From positions 1 through 64,000 of the forward strand of contig DASVFR010000056.1 of the NCBI GenBank assembly GCA_036379955.1: a stretch of 64,000 bases of DNA, written 5' to 3'. Positions 42,068 to 50,648 of the stretch are shown here, in pieces (the first letter of the stretch is position 1; every line of letters starts with the position of its first letter). This DNA is from VRUE01 sp036379955. GTDB taxonomy: Bacteria; Actinomycetota; Thermoleophilia; Solirubrobacterales; 70-9. A program made the translations under genes and the position numbers. The notes beneath the pieces are model-generated. The model had not been told where the DNA came from and made no database searches. It saw only the letters and a list, made by a program, of their open reading frames with translations.

Positions 42068-43389
42068 ACGGCTTCTGGAAAACGGCTCTGGTCGGCGCCT
42101 GGGGCGCGGTCAGCCACTTCTGGCACACCCGGCGCGGGATCGCGATCGGCCTCGTCGTCGCCGGCGGCCTCGCCCTGGCGGGCGCCGCCTTCCTCGGTTA
42201 CCAGGTGCTGAAGCGTCCCGCCGACGTGCACAACGAAGGCGTCGCCTTCAAGCCCCAGAAGCCGCCCAAGCTAGAGGCGAAGACCGTCAACTGGCCGATG
42301 TTCGGGCTCAACCCGGCCCGCACCCGCTACCTCCCTGCGAAGGGGATCAAGCCGCCCTTCCGCAAGCTCTGGCGCTTCAAGCAGCGGCCGCTGCTCGAGT
42401 TCCCGCCGATCTACGTCGGCGGCCGGCTCTACTTCGTCAACAACAACGGCACCGCCTACGCGCTCGACGCCGACACCGGCAAGGTGCTCTGGGAACGCAG
42501 CGTCGGTCGCCTCAACGCCTCCTCGCCGGCCTACTACAAGCACCGCCTCTACATCGTCAACCTCGTCCCCGGCCACATCGTCAAGCTCGACGCGAAGACC
42601 GGCAAGACGATCTGGAAGCACTCGCTGCCCGGCCGGGCCGAGTCCTCGCCGGTCGTCGTCGACCGCACCGTTTACTTCGGCTGCGAAGACGGCAACCTCT
42701 ACGCGCTGAGCACGATCAGCGGCAACGTGCGCTGGGCGACCGCCCTCGGTGGCCCGGTCAAGTCGGCGCCGGCCTACTACCGCGGCACCCTCTACGTCGG
42801 CGACTACGGCGGCTACATGAACGCGGTCGACGCCAAGACCGGCAAGCTGAGGTGGCAGAGCTCTTCGCTGGGCCAGGGGTTCGGCACCTCGGGCCAGTTC
42901 TACTCGACCCCGGCCGTCGCCTTCGGTCGCGTCTACGCCGGCAACAACGACGACCGCGTCTACAGCTTCGACCGCCACGACGGCACCCTCGCCTGGAGCT
43001 ACTCGACCGGCGGCTACGCCTACTCCGGCCCGACCGTCGCCAACACCAGGCACAGCCCCCCGACCGTCTACATCGGCTCCTTCGACGGCAACGTCTACGC
43101 GCTCGACGCCAAGGACGGCCACGTGCGCTGGAGCCGCTCGGCCGGCGGCCAGGTCGTCGGCTCGCTCTCGGCCGTCGGCGAAGTCGTCTACGCCGCCGAG
43201 TTCACGCACAACTCGACCGTCGGCTTCATGATGCACAGTGGCCGCCGCGTCTTCCGTTACCGCCGCGGCACCTACTCGCCGGTGATCTCCGACGGCCGCC
43301 GCATCTATCTGACCGGCTACTCGAGCATCACCGCGCTCGTGCCCTACAAGTACCGGCGCGCGGTCGCCCGCGCCCGCGTCGCGCGCTAG
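42049..43389 (+). CDS. Membrane-anchored PQQ-like beta-propeller protein
   Basis: 446 residues. An N-terminal anchor (GIAIGLVVAGGLALAGAAFL, about 31-50) leads to an extracytoplasmic eight-bladed propeller built from repeats such as YALDADTGKVLWERSVG, KLDAKTGKTIWKHSLPG, NAVDAKTGKLRWQSSSLG and YALDAKDGHVRWSRSAGG. It resembles BamB and quinoprotein propellers but shows no evident PQQ-enzyme active site; probably a scaffold. GTG start at 42049 (GTG 42055 also possible). Converges with the glycosidase gene, overlapping it by 4 bp. Confidence 0.88.
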   Translation: MGVAPLNGFWKTALVGAWGAVSHFWHTRRGIAIGLVVAGGLALAGAAFLGYQVLKRPADVHNEGVAFKPQKPPKLEAKTVNWPMFGLNPARTRYLPAKGIKPPFRKLWRFKQRPLLEFPPIYVGGRLYFVNNNGTAYALDADTGKVLWERSVGRLNASSPAYYKHRLYIVNLVPGHIVKLDAKTGKTIWKHSLPGRAESSPVVVDRTVYFGCEDGNLYALSTISGNVRWATALGGPVKSAPAYYRGTLYVGDYGGYMNAVDAKTGKLRWQSSSLGQGFGTSGQFYSTPAVAFGRVYAGNNDDRVYSFDRHDGTLAWSYSTGGYAYSGPTVANTRHSPPTVYIGSFDGNVYALDAKDGHVRWSRSAGGQVVGSLSAVGEVVYAAEFTHNSTVGFMMHSGRRVFRYRRGTYSPVISDGRRIYLTGYSSITALVPYKYRRAVARARVAR

Positions 43390-44456
43390 GGCTTGGCGCC
43401 GATCCCGCCTTCGGGCGGGGGAGGTGCCTGCGGCGGATTCGGCGCGTAGGAGGGGAAGACCGGGTGGTGGATTGCCCGGCTCAGTTCGGCGAGGCTCGCG
43501 GGGTAGTTCTGCAGCCGGTAGGAGCTGGTCGAGCCGAAGTCCTGGTAGTAGACGAGCAGCTTGCAGCGGGTGTGATGGCGGACCCAGGCCATCAGCTTGC
43601 GCACGTAGGCCGGGTCGTCGCCGCTGGAGACGCCCCACTCGGGCAGCGCGAAGGGCTTGTCGGGGAAGCGGTTGTAGAGGCCGGTGAGCGCCTTCCAATC
43701 CTGATTGTCGGAGTAGAAGTCGGTGCCGACCCAGTCGACGTAGTCGGAGCCCGGGTAGAAGTGCCGCGGGCGGTTGCCCGGGATCGTCGGCGAGCCGGCC
43801 GGCAGGGTGCCCCAGATCACCGCGATCGGGGCGCGCGGCAGGCCGGCGACGTCGCCGCGCAGCGGCGGCACGCCCGCCGCCGCCAGGCGCCGGTCGATCT
43901 CCGCCCGCTTGCCGCCGCCGTGCAGGATCACGTACATGCGCCGGAAGGCGAGCCGGTACCAGCGCGGCCGGTGAGCGGCGTCGCGGGGAGCGCCGGCGCA
44001 GTCGTATGCGGCGTAGGGGTTGATGCAGCGGTTGGGCTCGCCCAGCGGCCGCAGGTAGGCGGGCATGCGCTTAGCCCAGAAGAGCTTGTTGAGGCGGACC
44101 AGGTAGTCGTCGCCATAGCCCTGCGCGATCTCCCGCGGGTCGATCAGCTCATGCCCGTCGTCGGAGTCGGCCGTGGTGATGTGGAGGACCGGCCGCGCCT
44201 GCGCCGTCTGCCAGCGTTCGATCGACTCCTGGAAGTCCGCCCCCCAAGAGCGGAAGGACTCGATCAGAGCCGGATGCTTGTGCAACGCCGCGCTGAACTG
44301 CCCGAAGTCGGCCGGGTTGCCGGTGTCGCTGACCCCGAAGAAGATCTTCTTGCCGCGCGGCGCCAGCGCGCCGGCACCGGCGCTCGGCGCCCCGGCGAGG
44401 CCGAGCGCGAGCGCGGCGAGCGCGATCAGCGCGACTGTCCTTCCCCTGAGCGACAT
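43386..44456 (-). CDS. Secreted TIM-barrel glycoside hydrolase-like protein (GH26-like)
   Basis: 356 residues. A signal peptide (TVALIALAALALGLAGAPSA) precedes a barrel. YLRPLGEPN gives a candidate acid/base Glu at strand 4, YVDWVGTDFYSDN strand 6, and KPFALPEWGVSSGDD a candidate nucleophile Glu at strand 7, in line with clan GH-A enzymes such as GH26. The polysaccharide substrate is unknown. The start at MSLRGR (44456) is chosen because it gives a canonical signal peptide; the frame is open to 44525. Confidence 0.75.
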   Translation of the reverse strand: MSLRGRTVALIALAALALGLAGAPSAGAGALAPRGKKIFFGVSDTGNPADFGQFSAALHKHPALIESFRSWGADFQESIERWQTAQARPVLHITTADSDDGHELIDPREIAQGYGDDYLVRLNKLFWAKRMPAYLRPLGEPNRCINPYAAYDCAGAPRDAAHRPRWYRLAFRRMYVILHGGGKRAEIDRRLAAAGVPPLRGDVAGLPRAPIAVIWGTLPAGSPTIPGNRPRHFYPGSDYVDWVGTDFYSDNQDWKALTGLYNRFPDKPFALPEWGVSSGDDPAYVRKLMAWVRHHTRCKLLVYYQDFGSTSSYRLQNYPASLAELSRAIHHPVFPSYAPNPPQAPPPPEGGIGAKP

Positions 44457-44577
44457 GGGTTCGAGCTTGATTCGACCGATGGGCGCCCCGTCCCTGCCCG
44501 CCGGCGGTCCGGGCATCGGAGGCATAGCTGAGCCTGGGCCGCCGGCGGAGGAGTGAGCTACTCGGGTCCTGTAACAC

Positions 44578-45549
44578 TTGACGACGGTGATCGATCCGCT
44601 CGAGCGCTGGCGCGAGCACGGCGAGAAGCCCGACTTCGCCGGGCTGCCGAGCTTCGCCGGGATGCCGTACGGGGAGGACGTCGGCGACCTCGCGGGAGTG
44701 GACGTGGCGATCGTCGGCGCCCCGACCGACGACCTCGTCTCCGACCGCCCCGGCGCCCGCTTCGGCCCGCGCGCGATCCGCGCCGCCAGCTGCCCGCCCG
44801 GCCCGCACCTCGAGGCCGGCGTCGACGGCTTCGCCGCCCTGCGCGTTCTCGACTACGGCGACGCCCCGGTGCTGCCGGCCGACCCGGTCGCCACCCACGC
44901 GGCGATCGAGCGCACGGTCGGCGAGGTGCTCGACGCGGGGGCGGTGCCGATCGTCCTCGGCGGCGACCACGGCATCGCCGAGCCCGACGTCCGGGCATGC
45001 GCCGCCCGTCACGGCCCGCTCGGCCTCGTCCACTTCGACGCCCACACCGACACCGGCACCGAGGTCTTCGGGGTCGAGCGCTCGCACGGGACCCCGATGC
45101 GGCGCCTGGTCGAGGACGGCCACGTCGACCCCAGCCGCTACGTCCAGCTCGGGCTGCGCGGCTACTGGCCGGGAGAGGCCGAGTTCGCCTGGCAGGCCGA
45201 GCGCGGCATCAAGAGCCTCTTCATGCACGACCTGCGCCGGCTCGGGATCGAGCGCGCCGTGGAGGAGGCGCTTGCCGCCGTGGGGGAGGGGCCGGCCTAC
45301 CTCTCGGTCGACGTCGACGTCCTCGACCCCGCCTACGCGCCCGGCACGGGCACGCCGGAGCCGGGCGGCATGTCGACCGCCGACCTGCTCTGGGCCTGCC
45401 GCGAGCTCGCCGCCCGCCTCGACCTGGTCGGGGCCGAGCTGGTCGAGGTGATCCCCACCGCGGTCGGCTCGGCCGACGTCACCGCGCTCGCCGCCGATCG
45501 CGTCGTGCGCGAGATCGTCACCGGCCTGGCGATTCGCCGCCGTCCCTGA
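44578..45549 (+). CDS. speB: Agmatinase/arginase-family ureohydrolase
   Basis: 323 residues. Mn-binding motifs are complete: LGGDHGIAEPD, VHFDAHTDTGTEV and LSVDVDVLDPAYAPGTGTPE. Cleaves a guanidino compound (agmatine, guanidinobutyrate or related) to urea and amine. RPGARFGPRAIRAAS is the usual N-terminal helix. TTG start at 44578, GTG 44587 as alternative. Tail-to-tail overlap of 32 bp with recQ. Confidence 0.9.
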   Translation: MTTVIDPLERWREHGEKPDFAGLPSFAGMPYGEDVGDLAGVDVAIVGAPTDDLVSDRPGARFGPRAIRAASCPPGPHLEAGVDGFAALRVLDYGDAPVLPADPVATHAAIERTVGEVLDAGAVPIVLGGDHGIAEPDVRACAARHGPLGLVHFDAHTDTGTEVFGVERSHGTPMRRLVEDGHVDPSRYVQLGLRGYWPGEAEFAWQAERGIKSLFMHDLRRLGIERAVEEALAAVGEGPAYLSVDVDVLDPAYAPGTGTPEPGGMSTADLLWACRELAARLDLVGAELVEVIPTAVGSADVTALAADRVVREIVTGLAIRRRP

Positions 45550-47167
45550 CGATTGCCAGGACCTCGTCGCCGTGCTTGGCGATGAAGCTGGGGCCGACGC
45601 CGCGGATCGCGGCCAGGGAGCGTTCGTCGGTGGGACGGGCGGTGGCGATCGCGGTCAGGGTCGAGTTGTGGGCGACGGTGAAGGCGGGCTTGCCCTGGGC
45701 GGCCCCCAGCCGCCACGCTTTCAGGCGCTCGAAGAGCGGGGCGTCGGCGGCTGCCAGCTCGGGCGGCGGCGTCGCGGCCCCGGCCGTCCGCGCGATCGTC
45801 GCCGGATCGGGCAGCCACTCGACCGGGTCGCAGACGTCGCAGCAGCGGCCCAGCGGGGCGCCCGCGGCCCGGTCGCCGAAGTGGTCGAGGACGCCGCGGC
45901 GCCGGCAGCTCTCGCCGTAGACGAACTCCTTGATCGTGCGGTAGTCGCGCCAGCCGCGCTCGCGGGCGATCGCCAGCTCCGGGTCGCCATGGCGCTGTTC
46001 GTTGAAGCGGACGAGGCGCCCGAGGTCGGTCTTCATCGCCAGCAGCGCGGCCCGGGCCGGCAGCCCGTCGCGCCCGGCCCGGCCCGCCTCCTGGTAGTAG
46101 GCCTCGAGGCTGGTCGGGATCGTCATGTGCCAGACCGAGCGCACGTCGGCCTTGTCGACCCCCATGCCGAAGGCGTTGGTGGCGACGACGACCTCGGCCT
46201 CGCCGCGCATGAAGCGCTCCTGGGCCGCCTCGCGCTCGGCCGCCTCCATCCCCGCGTGGTAGGCGAGGGCGCTGAGCCCCCGCTCTCGCAGATGAGCGGC
46301 GAGCTCGTCGGTGTCGCGACGGGTGCCACAGTAGACGATCGCCGGTCGGTTGGCCGGGTCGGAGAGGCCCGCCCCGAGCAGGGCGAGGCGCCGCGCCACC
46401 GAGCCCTTGCCCTCGAGCGGCACGACGTCGAAGGAGATGTTGGGGCGGTCGAAGCCGGAGCGGATGCGGAGCGGGTCGCGCAGCCCGAAGCGGGAGACGA
46501 TCTCGGCTGCCACCGCCTCGGTCGCCGTCGCCGTGCAGGCCATGATCGTCGGCCGGCCGAGGCGTGCCGCGACCTCGGGCAAGCGTAGGTAGTCGGGCCG
46601 GAAGTCGTGCCCCCACTCCGAGACGCAGTGCGCCTCGTCGACCGCCATCAGGTCGACCCGCCGCCGCCCGACCGCTTCGAGGAACACGGTCGAGCCGAAG
46701 CGCTCGGGAGAGCAGTAGACGATCCGCGCCGAGCCGTCGCGCACCTGCGCGAGCGCCTCGCGGGCCCCCTCCGCGCTCATCCCCGAGGAGATCATCGCCA
46801 CCGGCCGCCCAGCCCGAGTCAGCCGCGTCCACTGGTCCCGCATCAGCGCGATCAGCGGGCTGACGACCACCGTCAGGTCTTCCGTAGCCAGGCCCGGCAA
46901 CTGGTAGCAGAGGCTCTTCCCGCCCCCGGTTGGCATCACCACCAGCGAATCGCGCCCTTCCAGAGCAGCTTCCACGGCCTCGCGCTGCCCCAGTCTCCAC
47001 TCCGAGTAACCGAGCTCTTGAAGCAGTCGGAGGGCACGCCCGGGGGTGGGGCCCCCGGGCCGGCTATCGCCGGGAGTTCCCGGGGGCCCCACCCCCGGGC
47101 GTGCCCTATCGGCGTGTTCCTCAGCTATATCCGTCACGGAGCCCAGGCTATTCGCGTCCACGGACAC
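45518..47167 (-). CDS. recQ: RecQ-family ATP-dependent DNA helicase
   Basis: 549 residues; 3'-5' helicase for recombination and replication repair. Motif I MPTGGGKSLCYQLPGL, motif II AVDEAHCVSEWGHDFRPDY, motif III TATATEAV, motif VI YYQEAGRAGRDG, the zinc-binding RQC part (SCRRRGVLDHFG ... RCCDVCDP) and a C-terminal HRDC-like segment are all present. The N-terminal residues before LLQELGYSEWRLGQ are unusual: they are encoded by the A3 palindrome (about 25 codons, Pro/Gly-rich), so the original protein was probably shorter or began downstream. Confidence 0.93.
   Translation of the reverse strand: MSVDANSLGSVTDIAEEHADRARPGVGPPGTPGDSRPGGPTPGRALRLLQELGYSEWRLGQREAVEAALEGRDSLVVMPTGGGKSLCYQLPGLATEDLTVVVSPLIALMRDQWTRLTRAGRPVAMISSGMSAEGAREALAQVRDGSARIVYCSPERFGSTVFLEAVGRRRVDLMAVDEAHCVSEWGHDFRPDYLRLPEVAARLGRPTIMACTATATEAVAAEIVSRFGLRDPLRIRSGFDRPNISFDVVPLEGKGSVARRLALLGAGLSDPANRPAIVYCGTRRDTDELAAHLRERGLSALAYHAGMEAAEREAAQERFMRGEAEVVVATNAFGMGVDKADVRSVWHMTIPTSLEAYYQEAGRAGRDGLPARAALLAMKTDLGRLVRFNEQRHGDPELAIARERGWRDYRTIKEFVYGESCRRRGVLDHFGDRAAGAPLGRCCDVCDPVEWLPDPATIARTAGAATPPPELAAADAPLFERLKAWRLGAAQGKPAFTVAHNSTLTAIATARPTDERSLAAIRGVGPSFIAKHGDEVLAIVRDGGESPGR
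47032..47106 (+). repeat. Family A hairpin repeat, copy A3, inside the 5' end of recQ
   Basis: 75 bp. Two 28-nt arms pair perfectly. The centre is CCGGC-TATC-GCCGG followed by unpaired GAGTT. The length is a multiple of three and the recQ frame passes through it. Confidence 0.85.
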
Positions 47168-47193
47168 GGGCCACCTACTGGACAGACATTCCT

Positions 47194-47276
47194 CCGGCGG
47201 GTGGCGTGGGGGAGGGGGTCGAGGACAGCCCGTGGACTGCCCGCAGGCCCCCCTCCCACAGGACAGGACCCGCCGG
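47194..47276. terminator. Large imperfect hairpin after efeO
   Basis: CCGGCGGGT/ACCCGCCGG closes an inner GTGGG-GGAGGGGG/CCCCCCTCCCAC pairing, in the gap between the efeO stop and the recQ start. It probably terminates the efe transcript; recQ transcription on the same strand starts within or downstream of it. Confidence 0.5.
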
Positions 47277-47278
47277 CG

Positions 47279-48379
47279 TCAGACGATCTGAGCTGGGACT
47301 TGTGAGAGCAACTCTGCAAGCGCGTCGATTTCCTGCGCCAGCTTGCGGGTGTCGGCCTGGCTCAGTTCGGTGTAGGAGACGAACCCGTCGCCCTGCCGGT
47401 ACGGCTTCAGCGCCGCGTAGACGTCTTCGAAGCTTGCCTCGATTTCCTTCGCCAGCTTCGGGTCTTTCTTGCTGAGCAGCGGCTCAACCGCTTCGAACGC
47501 CGCCTCGGCGCCTTCGACGTTGGCCTCGAAATCGACCAGGTCGGTGTGCGAGTAGCGCTCCTCCTCGCCGGTGATCTTCGAGGCCGAGACCTCGCCCAGC
47601 AGCTCGTTGGCGCCGTTGGCGATCTGCGCCGCCTGCAGGTTGACGGTCTTCACCTTGCCCTGCAGTTCTTCGACGTCGGCGAGCAGCTGCTTCGCCACCG
47701 GCGCCATGCCGGCCGTCGTGCCTTGCACCCAGAGCGCCTTCTCGATCCGGTGGAAGCCTTCGAATTCGCTCGCCGGCACGTCGTTCTCGCGCGCGTCGAT
47801 GCGGGGATCGAGGTCGCCGAAGGACTCGGCGACCGGCTCGATCCGCTCGTAGGGAATGCGGGCTGGGGCGTAGAGTGCTTTCGCTTGAGCCAGTTCGCCG
47901 GCGATCGTCGCCGCGACGAACGGCTTGGTGGCCGCGACCAGTTCGGCCGTGTTCTGCTCGAGGTAGTCGCGGTACTCGGCGACCGCCTTCTCTTCGGCGG
48001 GAGAGGCTGCCGCTGATGCCTTGCCGGTCACCCTCAGCGTGCCTCGTTCGGTATCGCCGCCGGGGCAGTAGATCGTGTACTCGCCGGGGTCGAGGTTGAG
48101 GCTGAAGCTACCCGAGAGCCCGTCGGAGAGGTTCTCCTTCTCACCGAGGATCGTGTCCCCGTCCATCACCTCGATCTCGGTCACCGCCGTCGTCCCGGTG
48201 TTTTCGGCTTCGAAGAAGATCGGCCCCGCCGGCGCCTCGGCCTCGTGCGGCACGCAGCCAGCGTCGGTGAGTTCGAAGGCCAGCTTCGTCGCCCCCGCGG
48301 GCGCGTCTTCGCTCGAGCCGCAACCGGCGGCGAGCAACGCAAGCGCGAGGACAGCCACGACCGAAATCCAACTTCTCAT
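47279..48379 (-). CDS. efeO: EfeO iron-uptake lipoprotein (cupredoxin plus M75 domain)
   Basis: 366 residues. The lipobox LLAAGC lies at about residues 14-19. An N-terminal cupredoxin-like domain (KLAFELTDAGCVPHEAEAPA ... YTIYCPGG) is followed by an M75/imelysin-like helical domain with the metal-binding HxxE (FHRIEKALW). It delivers iron to the EfeU permease. The start at MRSWIS (48379) is chosen for its AGGGAGA ribosome site and clean signal peptide; the frame runs on to 48436 through the putative iron box. Confidence 0.92.
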   Translation of the reverse strand: MRSWISVVAVLALALLAAGCGSSEDAPAGATKLAFELTDAGCVPHEAEAPAGPIFFEAENTGTTAVTEIEVMDGDTILGEKENLSDGLSGSFSLNLDPGEYTIYCPGGDTERGTLRVTGKASAAASPAEEKAVAEYRDYLEQNTAELVAATKPFVAATIAGELAQAKALYAPARIPYERIEPVAESFGDLDPRIDARENDVPASEFEGFHRIEKALWVQGTTAGMAPVAKQLLADVEELQGKVKTVNLQAAQIANGANELLGEVSASKITGEEERYSHTDLVDFEANVEGAEAAFEAVEPLLSKKDPKLAKEIEASFEDVYAALKPYRQGDGFVSYTELSQADTRKLAQEIDALAELLSQVPAQIV

Positions 48380-48406
48380 CAGTGAAATCTCCCTTGCCGG
48401 ATTGAA

Positions 48407-48422
48407 GTTAGGGCACCCTAAC
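48407..48422. promoter_or_regulatory. Candidate iron box upstream of efeO
   Basis: Palindrome GTTAGGGCACCCTAAC in the 71-bp gap between efeB and efeO. It shares 12 of 14 core positions with the box at 50629-50644 before efeU (TTAGG-NN-ACCCTAA). Confidence 0.65.
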
Positions 48423-48450
48423 AAAATCCGATGCAAAGAGTCGGAATGAC

Positions 48451-49683
48451 TCAGCCGAGCAGGGTTTCGCCGACGTAGCCGCCCTTGCGGGCGCCGGGCG
48501 GGACGGCGAAGACGGCGCTGCTGACGTGCTTGATGTACTCGCCCAGGGCGTCGGATTGGCCCAGCCGGCGCTGGATCGCGACGAACTGGCGCTCGGGGTC
48601 GCGTTGGAAGCAGATGAAGAAGAGCCCGGCTTCGAGCTCGCCGAGGCTCTTGTCGACCCCGTCGGTGAAGGAGTAGCCGCGGCGCAGGATCCGCTCGCCG
48701 TCGTTGAGGGAGGCGGAGGCGAGGCGGACGTGGGAGTCGGCCGGGATCGTCGGCAGCCCGCCGGTTTCCGCTTCGAGATCGAGCGGTTCGAACTCCTCGT
48801 TGCCGCCGAGCGGGGCGCCGCGGTACTTGTCGCGGCCGATCGTCTGCTCCTGGTCTTCGAGCGAGGAGCGATCCCAGATCTCGAGCAGCATGCGGATGCG
48901 GCGGGTGACCATGTAGGTGCCGCCGCGCATCCAGGCGGGCCCTTCGCCGTCGACCCAGACGAAGCGGTCCATCGCCTCGCCGTCCTCGGCCTTGATGTTG
49001 GCGGTGCCGTCCTTGAAGCCCATCAGGTTGCGCGGCGTGTCCTGGCTGCGGCTGGTGCTCGCGGTACGGCCGAAGCCCAGCTGCGACCAGCGCATCGTCA
49101 CGGCGCCGCGACCGATCCGCGCCAGGTTGCGGACCGCGTGGAAGGCGACCTGCGGGTCCTCCGAGCAGGCCTGCACGCAGAGGTCGCCGCCGCTTTCGGC
49201 GGCGTTGAGCTCGTCGCCGGGCAGCGGTGGGATCTCGCGCAGGGCTGCCGGGCGCGCGCGGCGCAGCCCCAGTCCGCGCCGTTCGAACAGGCTCGGCCCG
49301 AGCCCGAAGGTGACGGTCAGCCGCGAGGACAGCAGGCCGACCGTCTCGCCGGTGTCGTCGGGCGGAGCGAGCTGCACCGAGTTGGCGTTGCCGACCATCT
49401 CACCGGCGGTCATCTCCGCGGCCGCCGCCGACCACTCGCGCAGCAGGTCGCGCAGCTCGGCGCGGCTGCCGACGTCGACGTCGAAGGCGGCGAAGTGGAG
49501 GCGGTCCTGGGCCGGAGTCGCGATCCCGGCCTGGTGGGCCCCGTAGAACTCGACCGTGCCGGTGCCGTCGGCGGCTGCGGCGGTCTCGCTTCCGATCAGG
49601 TATCCGGCCGCCCCCCCGAGGCCGATGCCGGCCGCCCCCACGCCGGCCGAGGCCAGCAGCCGTCGCCGCGTCAGCTCGGTCAT
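48451..49683 (-). CDS. efeB: EfeB-type Tat-exported Dyp peroxidase
   Basis: 410 residues. A twin-arginine leader (TRRRLLASAGVGAAGIGLGG) directs export of the folded haem protein. The dye-decolorising peroxidase motif GFKDGTAN (catalytic Asp) and a later His region (AFHAVRNLAR / HVRLASASLNDGERILRRGY) fit the EfeB subclass. In EfeUOB it oxidises ferrous iron or releases iron from haem for uptake. It lies 13 bp after efeU and 71 bp before efeO. Confidence 0.94.
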   Translation of the reverse strand: MTELTRRRLLASAGVGAAGIGLGGAAGYLIGSETAAAADGTGTVEFYGAHQAGIATPAQDRLHFAAFDVDVGSRAELRDLLREWSAAAAEMTAGEMVGNANSVQLAPPDDTGETVGLLSSRLTVTFGLGPSLFERRGLGLRRARPAALREIPPLPGDELNAAESGGDLCVQACSEDPQVAFHAVRNLARIGRGAVTMRWSQLGFGRTASTSRSQDTPRNLMGFKDGTANIKAEDGEAMDRFVWVDGEGPAWMRGGTYMVTRRIRMLLEIWDRSSLEDQEQTIGRDKYRGAPLGGNEEFEPLDLEAETGGLPTIPADSHVRLASASLNDGERILRRGYSFTDGVDKSLGELEAGLFFICFQRDPERQFVAIQRRLGQSDALGEYIKHVSSAVFAVPPGARKGGYVGETLLG

Positions 49684-49696
49684 CGCGTGCGCCCGC

Positions 49697-50569
49697 TCAG
49701 GCGGGGCTCTCGGCTGGCGCCCGGCCGCTGCTCGTCGTCCGCGCCGGGACCGGCGCGCGTCGCAGGCGCAGCCGGTCCGGCCAGAGCACGTAGAGAACCA
49801 TCGGCACGGCGTAGAGCAGGTAGATCCCGACCTCGCCGACGGTCGGCGTCGGCTGCAGGCCGAGCATCCCGGTCAGCAGCGAGCCCGAGACCGTCCCCGG
49901 CTGCACCAGCCAGGTCAGGTCCAGCGCCTGGCCCTGCAGCGTGTTGAACCAGCCCGCCTCGTGTGCGGTGTGCAGCGAGGTGGCGAGCAGGCCGGCGGCG
50001 ACGAAGACGAGGATCAGGCCGGTGACGCGGAAGAAGCGGGTGAGGTTGATCCGCACGCCGCCGCGGTAGATGCCGAGTCCGATCGCGATCGCGGCGAGCA
50101 GTCCGATCACGGCCCCGGCGCCGGCGGCCGTCGTGTCGGTCGAGTCCTGGAAGGCGGCGAGCATGAAGACCGAGGTCTCAAAGCCCTCGCGCAGGACCGC
50201 GAGGAAGGCCATGCCGACCAGGGCCATCGCCGAGCCGCTGGCCAGGGCGCTTGCAGCGTTGCCTTCCAGCACCTTCTTGATGCTGCGCGCGTTGCGGCGC
50301 ATCCAGACGATCATGTAGGTGACGGCGCTGACCGCGACCAGTCCGATCACCGTCTCCAGGCCCTCCTGCTCGCGCTGGGGCAGCTCCTGGCCGATCGTGC
50401 GCAGCATCACCGCGATGCCGACGCAGAGCGCGACCGCGACCGCGACCCCCGCCCACATCTGGCGCATCGCGTCCTGCCGGCCCTCGCGGACGAGGAAGGC
50501 GGCGATGATCCCGATGATCAGCGAGGCCTCGACGCCCTCGCGCAGCGCGATGACAAGGGTGGGGATCAT
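49697..50569 (-). CDS. efeU: EfeU/FTR1-family iron permease
   Basis: 290 residues, about seven TM helices. The two REGxE motifs of FTR1 permeases are present: ALREGVEASLIIGI (about 8-21) and VLREGFETSVFML (about 131-143), which carry the iron. Oxidase-permease uptake of iron together with EfeO and EfeB. First gene of the cluster, with the palindromic box 60 bp upstream. The C-terminal TM is followed by a basic tail. Confidence 0.94.
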   Translation of the reverse strand: MIPTLVIALREGVEASLIIGIIAAFLVREGRQDAMRQMWAGVAVAVALCVGIAVMLRTIGQELPQREQEGLETVIGLVAVSAVTYMIVWMRRNARSIKKVLEGNAASALASGSAMALVGMAFLAVLREGFETSVFMLAAFQDSTDTTAAGAGAVIGLLAAIAIGLGIYRGGVRINLTRFFRVTGLILVFVAAGLLATSLHTAHEAGWFNTLQGQALDLTWLVQPGTVSGSLLTGMLGLQPTPTVGEVGIYLLYAVPMVLYVLWPDRLRLRRAPVPARTTSSGRAPAESPA

Positions 50570-50628
50570 TCGGCTCGTTCGTCCATTGCGATCTGCCTAC
50601 CGGTTGGGCCGATTGTTCGGCCACCCGA

Positions 50629-50644
50629 ATTAGGTGACCCTAAT
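50629..50644. promoter_or_regulatory. Candidate iron box upstream of efeU
   Basis: ATTAGGTGACCCTAAT, an imperfect palindrome nearly identical in core to the one before efeO. It probably binds an iron-sensing repressor of the DtxR/IdeR or Fur type; the spacing between half-sites is shorter than the classical IdeR box. Confidence 0.65.
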
Positions 50645-50648
50645 CGAG

